A stretch of 64,000 nucleotides of DNA, taken from F1-120-MAGs118 sp013360535. Its GTDB lineage: Bacteria > Planctomycetota > UBA1135 > GCA-002686595. Shown here piece after piece: positions 25,601-34,648 of this stretch; positions within the stretch are counted from its first letter, which is position 1; every line of letters starts with the position of its first letter. Location of the stretch: NCBI GenBank assembly GCA_026647215.1, contig JAPKHC010000004.1:84353-148352 (forward strand), read 5' to 3'. The position numbers and the translations under genes are program-made. The notes beneath the pieces were generated by a model, which saw only the letters and a program-made list of their open reading frames with translations, did no database searches and had not been told where the DNA came from.

Positions 25601-26166
25601 GTCTCGCGGCCGCTGCGGTCGCGCACGAGCGAGTGGTTGAACGCCCCCTGCGCCATGTAGATCCAGCCGTCGGGGCCACGCAGGAAGCGGTGCGGCATCA
25701 GGTGCGAGTCCTCGATGCCGAAGCCCGAGAGCAGCACCTCGCGGCGGTCCGCGCGTCCGTCGTGGTCGTCGTCGACGAGCTCGAGGATCTCCGGGCCGTG
25801 CTGCACGATCGCGGAGAACTCGAGCGGCAGCACCGCCATCGGCATCACGAGCCCGTCGGCGAACACGCGCGGGTTCGTGCAGGTCGCGCCCCAGGGCCGC
25901 TCGACCACGAGCACCTGATCCTGTCCGCCGCTGCGGTAGCGCTCGGCCGCACGCGCGTCCTCGTTGCCGTCGAGCGGATACTCGCTCGCGGTGACGGCCC
26001 ACATGCGGCCGGCGTCGTCGAAGTTGACGTCGACGACCTTGCGCGCGTGGGCCTCGGAGAGGACGAGCTCGATCTCGCAGCCGGGTGCGAGCCGGAACAG
26101 CGCCTTTTCCTCGGCGGGAGCGAGGGCTTGCGTGGACTGCAGGAGGGCGAGTGCGAGGGGCGGCAC
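22597..26166 (-). CDS. PVC-type heme-binding dehydrogenase with LamG and cytochrome c modules
   Basis: A 1189-residue exported protein from the GTG at 26166, which gives a short signal peptide (PPLALALLQSTQALA). The frame extends far upstream but only as a shadow of the opposite gene. An N-terminal propeller (about 25-370) carries signatures of the planctomycete membrane-bound dehydrogenase family (VVDVNFDDAGRMWAVTASEY, GPDGWIYMAQGAFNHS, PHEDLYIVDWYNPIISHNE). HEAT-like helices follow (about 410-820), then a LamG-type beta sandwich (about 835-985), and a C-terminal heme domain with a single CAKCH site (Cys1066) and the TIGR02603-like tail. It probably transfers electrons in the periplasm from an unknown substrate. 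It is divergent from the RutE-like gene, 24 nt away. Confidence 0.88.
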   Translation of the reverse strand: MPPLALALLQSTQALAPAEEKALFRLAPGCEIELVLSEAHARKVVDVNFDDAGRMWAVTASEYPLDGNEDARAAERYRSGGQDQVLVVERPWGATCTNPRVFADGLVMPMAVLPLEFSAIVQHGPEILELVDDDHDGRADRREVLLSGFGIEDSHLMPHRFLRGPDGWIYMAQGAFNHSLVRDRSGRETRFDFCKVGRFRADGSRFEIVATGLNNIWGLVFDEYGEFLAQEANDMGYGVVPLMFGASYPGIGQDRFRPFGPVHPPGTELRFGGTGLSGLAYAAGVRYGLFEPVDGPTVVFANPIERKVQAVLWRGRGSQSTFTELRELVTNSDPCFRPVAVHYGPHEDLYIVDWYNPIISHNEVPRTHPDRDKVHTRVWRVRHESQGERAAAATLEGNDGDSLKVQLASRSQFESRAAWHRIVADAREDLAPFLEAVAGNSAEVELPLRLRALACLEGLQLVRTELATRLLQDVAGPLRKAAVRAFAASAPDFDVLLALPRDPGADPDLEVRCEWLRALSSAPLDDVRALERLLARVPAPDESQYVIAEQDRVVALTGRSLEVMRERLWIRVGLEGREATLERWLDSGPPLSAEARALAALALGPQAAFRLVEALAELGREPSKEELALLARGANDERVLGDLVKRLARPAELRRIVEAFGSVAPPAFDAGARSALARAVREARDAALTVKVATQFELAELAPELLGIVGDLRAERALRREALRAVQRLRIDAREACLELVDQSVPGDELQGEALAVLATLTMPEAVTATLERLPDVPRTFAQRAAAQLALHRPGADALLAALLANDVDRALVSERLLASLEALASSKEGLAELRQQLGKGARTVLVLSGDARGAIDSNLALSTPFSLEAWVQVQEGVDNREGLLALPGVFDFNFAGGRPRLYLGPQRGDVLIARSRLEPGRWTHLALTASAEGTLRLYIDGLLDAEAQSGALGPFEGLDVARTTPGHGKLALCEVRVWTRERTAGEVALEFPSALDGPRPDGLLARFPGDAAQLDGGARLETTLDAPTLVGHKAQELRQARFARYAELARSGDARRGPDVFSRTCAKCHSIGGVGESVGPPLDGISRRGLEGVLTALLEPSAAMEAGYRVYRVDLLDETAVEGLLVREDADSVTLRPASADGALAPLVIPRTEIARVRAMKLSLMPEGQLQALGDKDAADLLAYVLGL

Positions 26167-26190
26167 GCGCGAGACGTTAGCATCCCGCCC

Positions 26191-26793
26191 ATGAACGCCC
26201 CCGCCGCGGACTCGCTCGACGCTCAGGCCCTGAACCAGCTCTTTCTCGAGGCGCGCACGCACTATGCGTTCCAGCCGCGCCCCGTCGCGCCGGAGCTCCT
26301 GCGCCGGCTGCACGACCTGCTGCGCTGGGGCCCGACGGCCGCGAATTCCTGTCCGCTGCGCGTGGTGTTCGTCGCGAGCCCGGAAGCGAAGGCGAAGCTT
26401 CTCCCGTGCGTCTCCGCGGGCAACGTCAAGAAGGTGCAGTCCGCGCCGGTGACCGCGATCCTCGCGATGGACCTGCGCTTCCACGACCAGCTCGCGAAGC
26501 TCTTCCCGCACACCGACGCGAAGAGCTGGTACGAAGGCAAGGACGCGCTGGTCACCGAGACCGCGATGCGCAACAGCTCGCTGCAGGGCGGCTACTTCAT
26601 CCTCGCGGCGCGTGCGCTCGGCCTCGACTGCGGCCCGATGTCGGGTTTCGACGCGACCAAGGTGCGCGAGGCGTTCCTCGCCGGAACGAGCTGGACCCCG
26701 AACTTCCTGTGCAACCTCGGGTACGGCGACCCTTCCGCGCTGCACACGCGCCAGCCGCGCCTCGAGTTCGACGAGACCTGCCGCATCGTCTGA
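26191..26793 (+). CDS. RutE-like malonic semialdehyde reductase (nitroreductase family)
   Basis: A 200-residue flavoenzyme of the nitroreductase fold. The match to E. coli RutE is close along the whole length: EARTHYAFQPRPV, LLRWGPTAANSCPLRVVFV, SAGNVKKVQSAPVTAILAMD, ETAMRNSSLQGGYFILAARA, LGLDCGPMSGFDATKV and a final NLGYGDPS. RutE reduces malonic semialdehyde to 3-hydroxypropionate with NAD(P)H in uracil catabolism. No other rut genes are nearby, so here it could act on another small aldehyde or enone. The ATG at 26191 is the only sensible start. It is divergent from the heme dehydrogenase gene and 46 nt before the helicase gene. Confidence 0.9.
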   Translation: MNAPAADSLDAQALNQLFLEARTHYAFQPRPVAPELLRRLHDLLRWGPTAANSCPLRVVFVASPEAKAKLLPCVSAGNVKKVQSAPVTAILAMDLRFHDQLAKLFPHTDAKSWYEGKDALVTETAMRNSSLQGGYFILAARALGLDCGPMSGFDATKVREAFLAGTSWTPNFLCNLGYGDPSALHTRQPRLEFDETCRIV

Positions 26794-26839
26794 TCGCCAC
26801 GCATCTTCCGGCCCGCGCAGCGCCCCGCGCGTTCTCCCC

Positions 26840-29800
26840 GTGACCCAAGCTCCCACTCTCGAACTCCTCGTCCAGTCCCCCACTTCGGCCGCGCTCGACG
26901 CCAACGGCTATCCGTGCCTGACCGAGGCGCGTGTGACGGCGGCGCAGGCGCTCGCGGCCACGACGCTGCGGGTCGGACTGGCGGGCGTGAGCCCGGCGCC
27001 GGCGCCCTACGAGACGACGCTCGAGCCGCTGCGCGAGGGCGAGACGCTCGCGATCGGCCTGCGCTCGTTCTGTTTGCCGCTCTCGCTGCTCACCGGACGC
27101 AGCGAACGCACGACGGTCGAGCTCGTGGCGCAGCTGGTCGACGGAAGTGGCGCCGTGCTCGCGCACACCAGCGCGCGTGTCGTCATCCAGCCTTCGACCC
27201 ACTGGGATCCGAGCTGGGCTGGCGTCGAGAGCCTCGCCGCGTTCGTGACGCCGAATGCGCCGCAGCTCGCGGAGCGCCTGTCGGATGCGTCGCGGCGGCT
27301 GGGAGCGCGCACCGGCAACGAGTCGATCGACGGGTACCAGTCGGGCAACCCCGAGCGTGTGCAACGCATCGCCGAGGCTTGCTGCGAAGCGCTGGCGGCG
27401 GGCGTGCAGAACTACACCGAGGGCCGCACGAGCTTCGAGGGCGCGGGCCAGCGCGTGCGACTGGCCGGCGAGGTGCTCGCCGAGTCGATGGGCAACTGCC
27501 TCGACCTCGCCTGCGCGGTCGCCGCGCTGCTCGAGCTCGCCGGTCTGCATCCGCTGCTCGTTCTCGGCGAAGGCCACGCGATCGCGGGCTTTTTCACGAG
27601 CGAAGAGCACTTTCCGGAGCCCGTGCACATGGGCACGTCGCGCGTGCGCAACCGGCTGGAGCTCGGGGAGCTGCGCGTGCTCGACGCCACGGCGCTCGCA
27701 GGCGCAAGCGCCTCGTTTGGACGCGCGCTGGAGACCGGCGAGGCGTGGCTGCGCGAGCGCGGCGAGCAGATCTGGGTCGTCGACGTGCTGGCCGCGCGCG
27801 CGGCGAAAGTGCGGCCGCTGCCCGACCAGCTCAACGCCATCGGCGTGCGCGAGGCGCTGCTGCGCGAGCCGCTGCAGGTCGACTGGAAGCCGAAGACACC
27901 GCTGCACCTGCAGCCCGCCCGCAAGGTCGAGCGCACGTACCGCGAGCAACGCCTCGCGTTGTGGCGCAAGCGCCTGCTCGACCTCACGCTGCGCAACCGA
28001 CTGCTCAACGATCCGTTCGAGAAGAAGGGGCTGCCGCTGCTCGTGCAAGGCGACGACGAGCTCGCGCTGCTCGAGGACGAGCTGTGGAAGGAGCGCAAGC
28101 TGCGCCTGATTCCCAGCCAGCCGGGCGCGCAGCCGCTCGATGTCGAAGCGACGCGCGCGGAGCTGAAGAAGGGCTGGCTGTCGAGCGCGTTGGGCGAGGC
28201 CGAGCTCTACCCGCGCGCGACCAAGGCCTTCCGCGACGGGCGCAGTTCCGTCGAGGAAACCGGCGCGCGCTCCCTGTACGTCGCGATCGGATTCCTGCGC
28301 TACCGCGTCGAAGGACGCGCGACGGACCTGCTCGCGCCGCTGCTGCTCGTGCCGATCGAGCTCGAGCGCATCTCGCGCGCGGAAGGGTACCGCGTCGTGC
28401 CCCTCACCGAGGATTCGGTGACCAACGCGGCGTTGTCGGAGTTCCTGCGGCAGACGCGTGGGCTCGATCTCGGGCTCGAGGACACGTTGCCGGAGGATGA
28501 ACAGGGCGTGCACGTGCAGGCGCTGCTGGCGCGCGTGCGCCACGCGGTGCGCGAGCAGCCGGGCATGACCGTCGAGGCGCGCGCGAAGATCGGCACGTGG
28601 GCCTTCAAGAAGCTGCCGCTGGTCGAGGAGCTGCGCCTGCGTGCCGAAGCGCTCGGACAGCACCCGCTCGTCGCGACATTGCTCGAGCGCAACGCGAGCT
28701 CGGCCGCGCGCGAGTCGCTCCCCAGGCCGGAAGAAGTCGAGCGGCTCGCGCCCCGCGCCGAGCTCCGCCTGCCGCTGGCGGCCGACAGCTCGCAGGTCGC
28801 TGCGATCGTCGCGGCCACGCAGGGCCACACGTTCGTGCTGCAGGGGCCGCCGGGCACCGGCAAGAGCCAGACGATCACGAACCTGCTTTCCGAGGCGCTT
28901 TCCCGCGGGAAACGCGTGCTGTTCCTCGCCGAGAAGAGCGCGGCGCTCGACGTCGTCGCCAAGCGGCTCGAGCGCACGGGACTGGGAGTGTATGCGCTCA
29001 ACCTGCATCCGGAGCAGGCGACGAAGGCCGGCTTCGTCGCGCAGGTGAAGGCGGGGCTCGACAACCTCGACGCGAGCGCGGCGGCGCACTCGCGGCGCTT
29101 CGCCGAGAAGGGACAGGCGCTCGACGAGGCCGTGCGGCAGCTCGCGCGCGTCAAGGAGTTGCTGCATGCGGCCGCGGAGGGCGACGTGTCCCTGCACGAG
29201 GCCGTCGACGCTGCCGTGGGCGCGCGCGAGGCGCTCGGGGGCCTCGCGCCGAAGCTCGAAGGAGCGCTCGCGGTGCCGCTGCACCGGCCGCAGCTCGGCG
29301 AGGTCGAGGAGCTCGGCCGGCGGCTGGGACGCGCATGGCAACAGGTTCCGCGGGATGCGGCGACGCAGCTCTTCGACCTCGAGTGCCGTGCGCCTCTGGC
29401 GGCCGAGCGCGAGGGCGAGGCGGCGGAGCTGCTCACCAGACTCGCGACGGCGCTGCAGCGTGCCTTGGACACGTCGAAGGAGCTCGCGGAGCTGCTAGGA
29501 GTCGCCGCGCCGCTCGACGCTCGCGCGGTGACGCCGCTGGTGAGCGTGGCGGCCTTCCTCGGAACGGACCATCCGACGACGGCGCCTCTGGCCGCGGCGC
29601 TGTGCGCCGGCTCCGCGGGCTCGGCCTTCGAGGCGCTCGACGTCGCGCTGCAACTCGAAGCGACCGCGCAGGCCGAGCGCGCCCGCGCCGAGCAACTGTT
29701 CGAGCGCGACGCGCTCGCCCTGCCCGCCTCCGCGCTGCTCGGCGAGCTGCGCTCCAGCCGCGAGCAGTTCTTCGTGTCGGCCTGGTTCACGCGCCGCCGC

Positions 29801-31993
29801 ATCCGCAAGCAGCTCGTGCCGCTGGCTCGCGCGACGCTCCCCAGCGACGTCGACGGGCTCTCCAACGCGGTGCAAACCCTCGTCACCGCCCGCGCGGCGC
29901 TCGAGGCCGTCGCTCCGCACGGCGCCACGCTCGCGCAGCTCCGTGGCGCGGCCCCCACGCTCGATGTCGCGGCCACACGGACGCGCCTCGAAGCCGCGCG
30001 TGCGCTCCACGCGAGCCTGCGCGCCGCCGACCCGAAGCTCGCGCTCTCGCTCGCGCCTCGTTTGCCGGCGCTGTGCGGCTCTGCCGCGCTCTCGGCGAGC
30101 GCGAATGCAGTCTCGCAAGCCCTCGCTGCGCTCGATCCGCTGCGAAACCAGCTGATTTCAGCCCTTTCGCTGGCCCCGACGAATCCGCTTCCGTTCGCGG
30201 CCGAGCTCGAACGCTGCCGACGCTGGCTGTCGCGGCGGTCGGACTGGGATGTGTGGAGCACGTACTCTGCCGAGCGTTTCGTGGCGCGTGAGCGTGGCCT
30301 CGCCCCGCTCGCGGCGGCCCTCGAACGCCACGCGATGCCCCCCGCGAAGGCCGAACTCGCCGCGCTGTCCGGTGCGCTCGATGCGTGGCTCGAGTTCCGG
30401 CTGCGGCGCGAGCTCGAGCTCGCGTCGACGAGCGGCGAGCTGGTCGAGGAGCTGCGCCACAAGCTGACGGTGAAGCTGCGCGAGTACGGCGATGGCGTCG
30501 CCGACGCCGTCGACACGGTCGCGCGCGATCGGGCGAAGAAGGCGCTCGCCGAGGCGGAGCGCGACCCGGCGCTGTCGGGCCAGCTGCGCGAGCTGCGCAA
30601 GCTGCAGACGCTGACCACCGTGCGCCGTTCGCTGCGGCGCCTGATGCGCGAGACCGGCCGGCTGCTCGTCGAGCTCAAGCCGATCGTGCTCGCGAGCCCG
30701 CTCTCCGCGGCGAGCCACCTGCCGCCGGACTTCCCCGAGTTCGATCTCGTGGTGATCGACGAGGCCTCGCAGGTGCCCGTGTGGGACGCGGCTTGCGCCC
30801 TGTCGCGCGCGCGCGAGGCCGTGATCGTCGGCGATTCGCGCCAGTTGCCGCCGACTTCGTTCTTCGATCGCCGCGAGGACGAGGACGAAGGCGACGAGGA
30901 CGCGGAAGAGGTCGAGTCCGTCGAGAGCGTGCTCGACGGCTGCGTCAACGCCGGCCTGCCGCAGCTCTCGCTCCTGTGGCACTACCGCTCGCGCGACGAG
31001 CGCCTGATCGAGTTCGCCAACCGGCGTTCCTACGGCGCGCGGCTCCAGACCTTCCCCGCTCCGCACCTCGCGCACCCCAACCTCGGCGTCGAGTTCCGTC
31101 TCGTCCCGGGCGTGTACGACCGCGCGGGCTCGCGCACCAACCGCATCGAGGCCGAAGCCGTCGTCGGGGAGATCGTGCGCCGGCTCTCCGATCCCGAGGG
31201 TTGCAGCGCCAACCGTTCGATCGGCGTCGTCACGTTCAGCGTGGCGCAGCAGGAGCTCGTGCGCGACCTGCTCGACGCCGCGCTCGATGCGGACGCGACC
31301 GCTGCCGCCGGCGCGACCGCCGCCGCGTCGACGGGGGATCCCGTGTTCGTGAAGAACCTCGAGAACGTGCAGGGCGACGAGCGTGCGACGATGCTCTTCA
31401 GCGTCGGCTACGGCCCGGATGCACAGGGCAAGCTGCACTACAACTTCGGCCCGCTGACGGCGTCGGGCGGCGAGCGCCGGCTCAACGTCGCGATCACGCG
31501 CGCGCGGGAGAAGGTGATCGTCTTCGCGTCGATGCGCGCGGCGCAGCTCGATCCGGCGAAGTGCCGCGCGCAGGGCGTGGGCGACTTGCGCAGCTACCTC
31601 GAGTACGCCGAGCGTGGCGTGTTGCCCGCGATCGACGGCGAGGCCGGCGCGCGCAGGCCGATCGGCCTCACCGCCATCGAGCGCGACCTCGCGGCCCGGC
31701 TCGAGCGTCGCGGCTGGAAAGTGTCCACGCACGTCGGTCGTTCGCGCGACTACCGCATCTCGCTCGCGCTCGCCAGCGCCGCCGATCCGTCACGTTTCGT
31801 GCTCGGTGTCGAGCTCGACGGCGCGCACTGGGCCAGCGCGCCCACGACCTTCGATCGCGAGCTCGTCCGCTCGGGCGTTCTGGCGAACCTCGGCTGGAAG
31901 GTCGTGCGCGTGTCCGCGCTCGATGCGTGGCGGCAGCCGGAGCTCGCCGCCGAGCGCATCGACGCCGCCGCTAGAACGTCAGCAGGAGGTTGA
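26840..31993 (+). CDS. DUF4011 helicase-nuclease (Hhe-type defence protein)
   Basis: A 1717-residue protein from the GTG at 26840. Residues 1-360 include a transglutaminase-like patch (MGNCLDLACAVAALLELAG, then EGHAIAGFF). DUF4011 begins near 375 (ALWRKRLLDLTLRNRLLND). An SF1 helicase follows: Walker A LQGPPGTGKSQTITNL (about 667), a long helical insertion, Walker B LVVIDEASQV (about 1306), VGDSRQLPPTSFF, SIGVVTFSVAQQ and the final RRLNVAITRAREKVIVF. The end (about 1610-1717) is a Vsr/MTES_1575-like endonuclease with GVELDGAHWAS and LGWKVVRV. This architecture matches the single-gene Hhe anti-phage system. One usual acidic residue of the nuclease (ID in YRIDLA) is Ser1641, so cleavage may be altered. 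It overlaps the DUF2490 gene by 23 nt. Confidence 0.88.
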   Translation: MTQAPTLELLVQSPTSAALDANGYPCLTEARVTAAQALAATTLRVGLAGVSPAPAPYETTLEPLREGETLAIGLRSFCLPLSLLTGRSERTTVELVAQLVDGSGAVLAHTSARVVIQPSTHWDPSWAGVESLAAFVTPNAPQLAERLSDASRRLGARTGNESIDGYQSGNPERVQRIAEACCEALAAGVQNYTEGRTSFEGAGQRVRLAGEVLAESMGNCLDLACAVAALLELAGLHPLLVLGEGHAIAGFFTSEEHFPEPVHMGTSRVRNRLELGELRVLDATALAGASASFGRALETGEAWLRERGEQIWVVDVLAARAAKVRPLPDQLNAIGVREALLREPLQVDWKPKTPLHLQPARKVERTYREQRLALWRKRLLDLTLRNRLLNDPFEKKGLPLLVQGDDELALLEDELWKERKLRLIPSQPGAQPLDVEATRAELKKGWLSSALGEAELYPRATKAFRDGRSSVEETGARSLYVAIGFLRYRVEGRATDLLAPLLLVPIELERISRAEGYRVVPLTEDSVTNAALSEFLRQTRGLDLGLEDTLPEDEQGVHVQALLARVRHAVREQPGMTVEARAKIGTWAFKKLPLVEELRLRAEALGQHPLVATLLERNASSAARESLPRPEEVERLAPRAELRLPLAADSSQVAAIVAATQGHTFVLQGPPGTGKSQTITNLLSEALSRGKRVLFLAEKSAALDVVAKRLERTGLGVYALNLHPEQATKAGFVAQVKAGLDNLDASAAAHSRRFAEKGQALDEAVRQLARVKELLHAAAEGDVSLHEAVDAAVGAREALGGLAPKLEGALAVPLHRPQLGEVEELGRRLGRAWQQVPRDAATQLFDLECRAPLAAEREGEAAELLTRLATALQRALDTSKELAELLGVAAPLDARAVTPLVSVAAFLGTDHPTTAPLAAALCAGSAGSAFEALDVALQLEATAQAERARAEQLFERDALALPASALLGELRSSREQFFVSAWFTRRRIRKQLVPLARATLPSDVDGLSNAVQTLVTARAALEAVAPHGATLAQLRGAAPTLDVAATRTRLEAARALHASLRAADPKLALSLAPRLPALCGSAALSASANAVSQALAALDPLRNQLISALSLAPTNPLPFAAELERCRRWLSRRSDWDVWSTYSAERFVARERGLAPLAAALERHAMPPAKAELAALSGALDAWLEFRLRRELELASTSGELVEELRHKLTVKLREYGDGVADAVDTVARDRAKKALAEAERDPALSGQLRELRKLQTLTTVRRSLRRLMRETGRLLVELKPIVLASPLSAASHLPPDFPEFDLVVIDEASQVPVWDAACALSRAREAVIVGDSRQLPPTSFFDRREDEDEGDEDAEEVESVESVLDGCVNAGLPQLSLLWHYRSRDERLIEFANRRSYGARLQTFPAPHLAHPNLGVEFRLVPGVYDRAGSRTNRIEAEAVVGEIVRRLSDPEGCSANRSIGVVTFSVAQQELVRDLLDAALDADATAAAGATAAASTGDPVFVKNLENVQGDERATMLFSVGYGPDAQGKLHYNFGPLTASGGERRLNVAITRAREKVIVFASMRAAQLDPAKCRAQGVGDLRSYLEYAERGVLPAIDGEAGARRPIGLTAIERDLAARLERRGWKVSTHVGRSRDYRISLALASAADPSRFVLGVELDGAHWASAPTTFDRELVRSGVLANLGWKVVRVSALDAWRQPELAAERIDAAARTSAGG

Positions 31994-32687
31994 GCGACAG
32001 GGCGTGGTACATGCGGTCGTCGCCCGGTCGGCTGAGCCACTGGTTGAGGTAGCCGACCTCGAAGGCGAGCGAGTGCTCGCTGTCGAGGAAGAAGCCGATG
32101 CCGAGGAACGCGCGGTTCTGGCGCAGGCCGAAATCCTGGCCGAAATCCGTGTCGTTGAGGTCGAAGAACACCTCGTCCCACGCGCTCAGGTAGCGCGCCT
32201 TGCTCTCCATCGGCCGCGTGTACTTCGCGAACTGGCGGAAGCGCCAGCCCATGTCGTCGGCGTCCTCGACGAAGCGCTCCTCGAGGCGCGAGCGGAAGCT
32301 CAGCGTGTATCCGTCCGACGGCGGCGTCCACGTCAGCTGCTGCCAGAGCCGATGCTCGGTGCGCGAGCCGCGTCCGGCGGGATGCGTCTCGACCTAGGCG
32401 TAGCCCAGCCACGCGGTGGTCTTCTCGGCGAACGTGTAGCCGATGCCGGGGCGGAAGATCGTCGTGTCGAGGTCCTCGCCGTCGTCGCGCCAGCGGCCGT
32501 GCAGGTCGAGCCAGCCGCGGAAGCCTTCGAGCTCCGCATCGAGCTTGCCGAGGTCGGCCTGCACGAAGAGCGCTTCCCACAACGCGCCGTCGTGGTCGAG
32601 CTGCGCGAGGGCGGGTGCGGAACCGAGGAGCGCGAGCGCAGCGGCGCCCGCGGAAACGTGACGGAGGGACGGGAGAGGGAACTTCAT
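31971..32687 (-). pseudogene. DUF2490 protein gene interrupted by one in-frame amber codon
   Basis: The ATG at 32687 opens a signal peptide (SAGAAALALLGSAPALA) and a DUF2490 domain (LWEALFVQADLGKLD, FRPGIGYTFAEKTTAWLGYA). A TAG at 32396-32394 then stops translation after 97 codons. The same frame continues without interruption to a natural stop at 31971 with convincing DUF2490 sequence (VETHPAGRGSRTEHRLWQQL, then RFRQFAKYTRP, and outer-membrane-like strands ending LNLLLTF). Replacing TAG by TGG would restore a 238-residue protein of normal size. It is a recent nonsense mutation, a base-call error, or a read-through site. The family is thought to be an envelope beta-barrel of unknown role. Confidence 0.75.
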
Positions 32688-32766
32688 GCGCGCCAGCATG
32701 ACGCAGGAAACTGTTGTCGCGATACTCCCAAGTGCCGAGCGTGCCCGGCGGAACTAGAATCCCCGC

Positions 32767-34644
32767 GTGCGGCACCTGCTCCGTAGCCTCGCGTTCCTCG
32801 TGGCCATCGCGTGCGCGCGAGAGGCGCCCGTGCGCGCCCCCGCGCCGCCGAGCGTTCGGATCGAGCTCGAGGCCGTGCCGCCGCCGGAAGGACAACCCGC
32901 GACTCTGGCGCTGTCGAAGACGTTCGCCGAGCTCGTCGGCGACGATCTGGGACGCGAGATTTCGCCGCAATTCGGGCAGGAAGCTCGGCCCGTGCGCCTG
33001 CTGCAGCCGGGAGCCGCGCTGGTGGGCTCCGCGCGGGCGCCCCGCGCGAATCCGACGCTCTCGATCGACTTCGGAGCGCTCGAGCAGCGCGGCCGTCCGG
33101 CGCCGCCGCTGCTGGTGGCGCGCCTGCGCTTCGAGTCGGGCCGCACGCAGGAGTTGCGGCGCGAGCTCGATCTCCGGCCGCGCTGGCAGACCGTCGAGCT
33201 CCCGCTCGAGGCCGAGGAAGGTGAGGCGCTCGAGCTGACGCTCTCGCTGCAGCTCGCGAACGACTACGTGCTGGTCGGGATCGGCACGCCGCGCCTGTCG
33301 GTGCCGGAAATCGCGCCGAAGACCGTGCTGCTCGTCACGTCGGACACGCACCGCGGCGACCACGTCGAGGGCGTGCCCGGTGCGGCGGTGATCGACACTC
33401 CCGCGCTGCGCGAGCTCGCGTCGCGCGGCATCCTGTTCACCGACTGCTGGTCGACGACGAACATCACGATCCCCTCGCACGTCTCGATCTTCACCGGCCT
33501 GCACCCGCGCGACACGGGCGTGAACGACAACGCCACGATCCTCGCGGCGGATCCCGACGTGCTCGCGGAGCGCTTCCGCGACGCCGGCTGGCACACGCTC
33601 TCCGTGACGAGCCTCAACCTGCTCTCGCCCACCTATTCGGGCCTCGGTCAGGGGTTCGAGCGCACGTTCAACGCCACGACGACACGCGCCTCGGCGAAGA
33701 CGATCGACAACGCGCTGCGGATGCTCGACGAGGCCGGGGCACGTTCGGTGTTCGCGTGGGTGCACGTGTTCGACGCGCACGGGCCGTACGAGCCGCACGA
33801 GCCGTGGAGCTCGCGCTACTACCCCGGCGATCCGCGCTCGGCGACGATCGAGCCCGAGCCCGGCCTGCGCGTGCCACCGCACCTCGACGGCGTGCGCGAT
33901 GCGAAGTACGTGCGGGCGCTGTACCGCGGCGAGATCGCCCATCAGGACGAGCAGCTCGCGCGGCTGTTCGCGCACCCGCGCGTGCGCGACGGCGTCGTCG
34001 CATTCACCGGCGACCACGGCGAGGTGCTCGGCTCCCACGGCATCTGGTGGGCTCACAAGGACGTCTATCCCGACACGTTGCACGTGCCGCTCGCGCTCGC
34101 GTGGCCGGGAGCTCCGGCGGGCACGGTCTGCGCGACGCCTGTGCAGAACCACGACCTCGGACGCACGCTGCTCGACCTCGCCGGACTCGCGCCAGTGGCG
34201 TTTCCCGGCCGAAATCTCGCGCAGCTCGAGCAACTCGAGCCGGGTCGACCGCGCTTCGCCCTCTCCGGTGCGCGCACGGCGGCCTCGATCACGAAGGACG
34301 GCTGGCACCTGATCCTCCAGCTCGAGACCAAGGACGAGCCCGAGCTGCGCACGCACCGCGAGCGGCACCAGTTCGAGCTGTTCGACCTGCGCGCCGACCC
34401 CGGTGCGCGCGCCGACCTCGCCGCCGCGGAGGCGACACGCGCGAAGGCGTTGCGCAGGGAGCTGGTCGAGTGGCTCGGCGGCTGGAAGGGCGAGCGCTTC
34501 GCCGCGTTCCGTCGCACCGATCCCGAGGCGCTCGCCAATCTCGCACAGCTCGGTTACGCGTCGAATGCAACGGGCGACGGCGCCGGAGCCGCTCCGCTGG
34601 TCGATCCGCGCTGCGATTGCGCGTGGTGCGCGAGGAGCCGCTAG
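32767..34644 (+). CDS. Sulfatase-fold lipoprotein, Thr nucleophile
   Basis: A 625-residue lipoprotein from the GTG at 32767 (signal LAFLVAIACAREA, Cys16). Residues about 25-175 are an N-terminal beta domain. The alkaline phosphatase/sulfatase fold follows from about 180, with VLLVTSDTHRGDHVEG, NITIPSHVSIFTGLHPRD, HVFDAHGPY and FTGDHGEVLGSHG. Thr234 occupies the formylglycine position (TIPSH), as in the other sulfatase-fold protein in this window. A true sulfatase is therefore unlikely and a phospho- or phosphoethanolamine-type hydrolase/transferase is possible. The C-terminus ends in a Cys-rich DCAWCARSR. The next gene, a membrane glycosyltransferase-like protein, starts 4 nt later, so they form an operon that may decorate or trim a surface polymer. 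Confidence 0.82.
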   Translation: MRHLLRSLAFLVAIACAREAPVRAPAPPSVRIELEAVPPPEGQPATLALSKTFAELVGDDLGREISPQFGQEARPVRLLQPGAALVGSARAPRANPTLSIDFGALEQRGRPAPPLLVARLRFESGRTQELRRELDLRPRWQTVELPLEAEEGEALELTLSLQLANDYVLVGIGTPRLSVPEIAPKTVLLVTSDTHRGDHVEGVPGAAVIDTPALRELASRGILFTDCWSTTNITIPSHVSIFTGLHPRDTGVNDNATILAADPDVLAERFRDAGWHTLSVTSLNLLSPTYSGLGQGFERTFNATTTRASAKTIDNALRMLDEAGARSVFAWVHVFDAHGPYEPHEPWSSRYYPGDPRSATIEPEPGLRVPPHLDGVRDAKYVRALYRGEIAHQDEQLARLFAHPRVRDGVVAFTGDHGEVLGSHGIWWAHKDVYPDTLHVPLALAWPGAPAGTVCATPVQNHDLGRTLLDLAGLAPVAFPGRNLAQLEQLEPGRPRFALSGARTAASITKDGWHLILQLETKDEPELRTHRERHQFELFDLRADPGARADLAAAEATRAKALRRELVEWLGGWKGERFAAFRRTDPEALANLAQLGYASNATGDGAGAAPLVDPRCDCAWCARSR

Positions 34645-34648
34645 AGCG

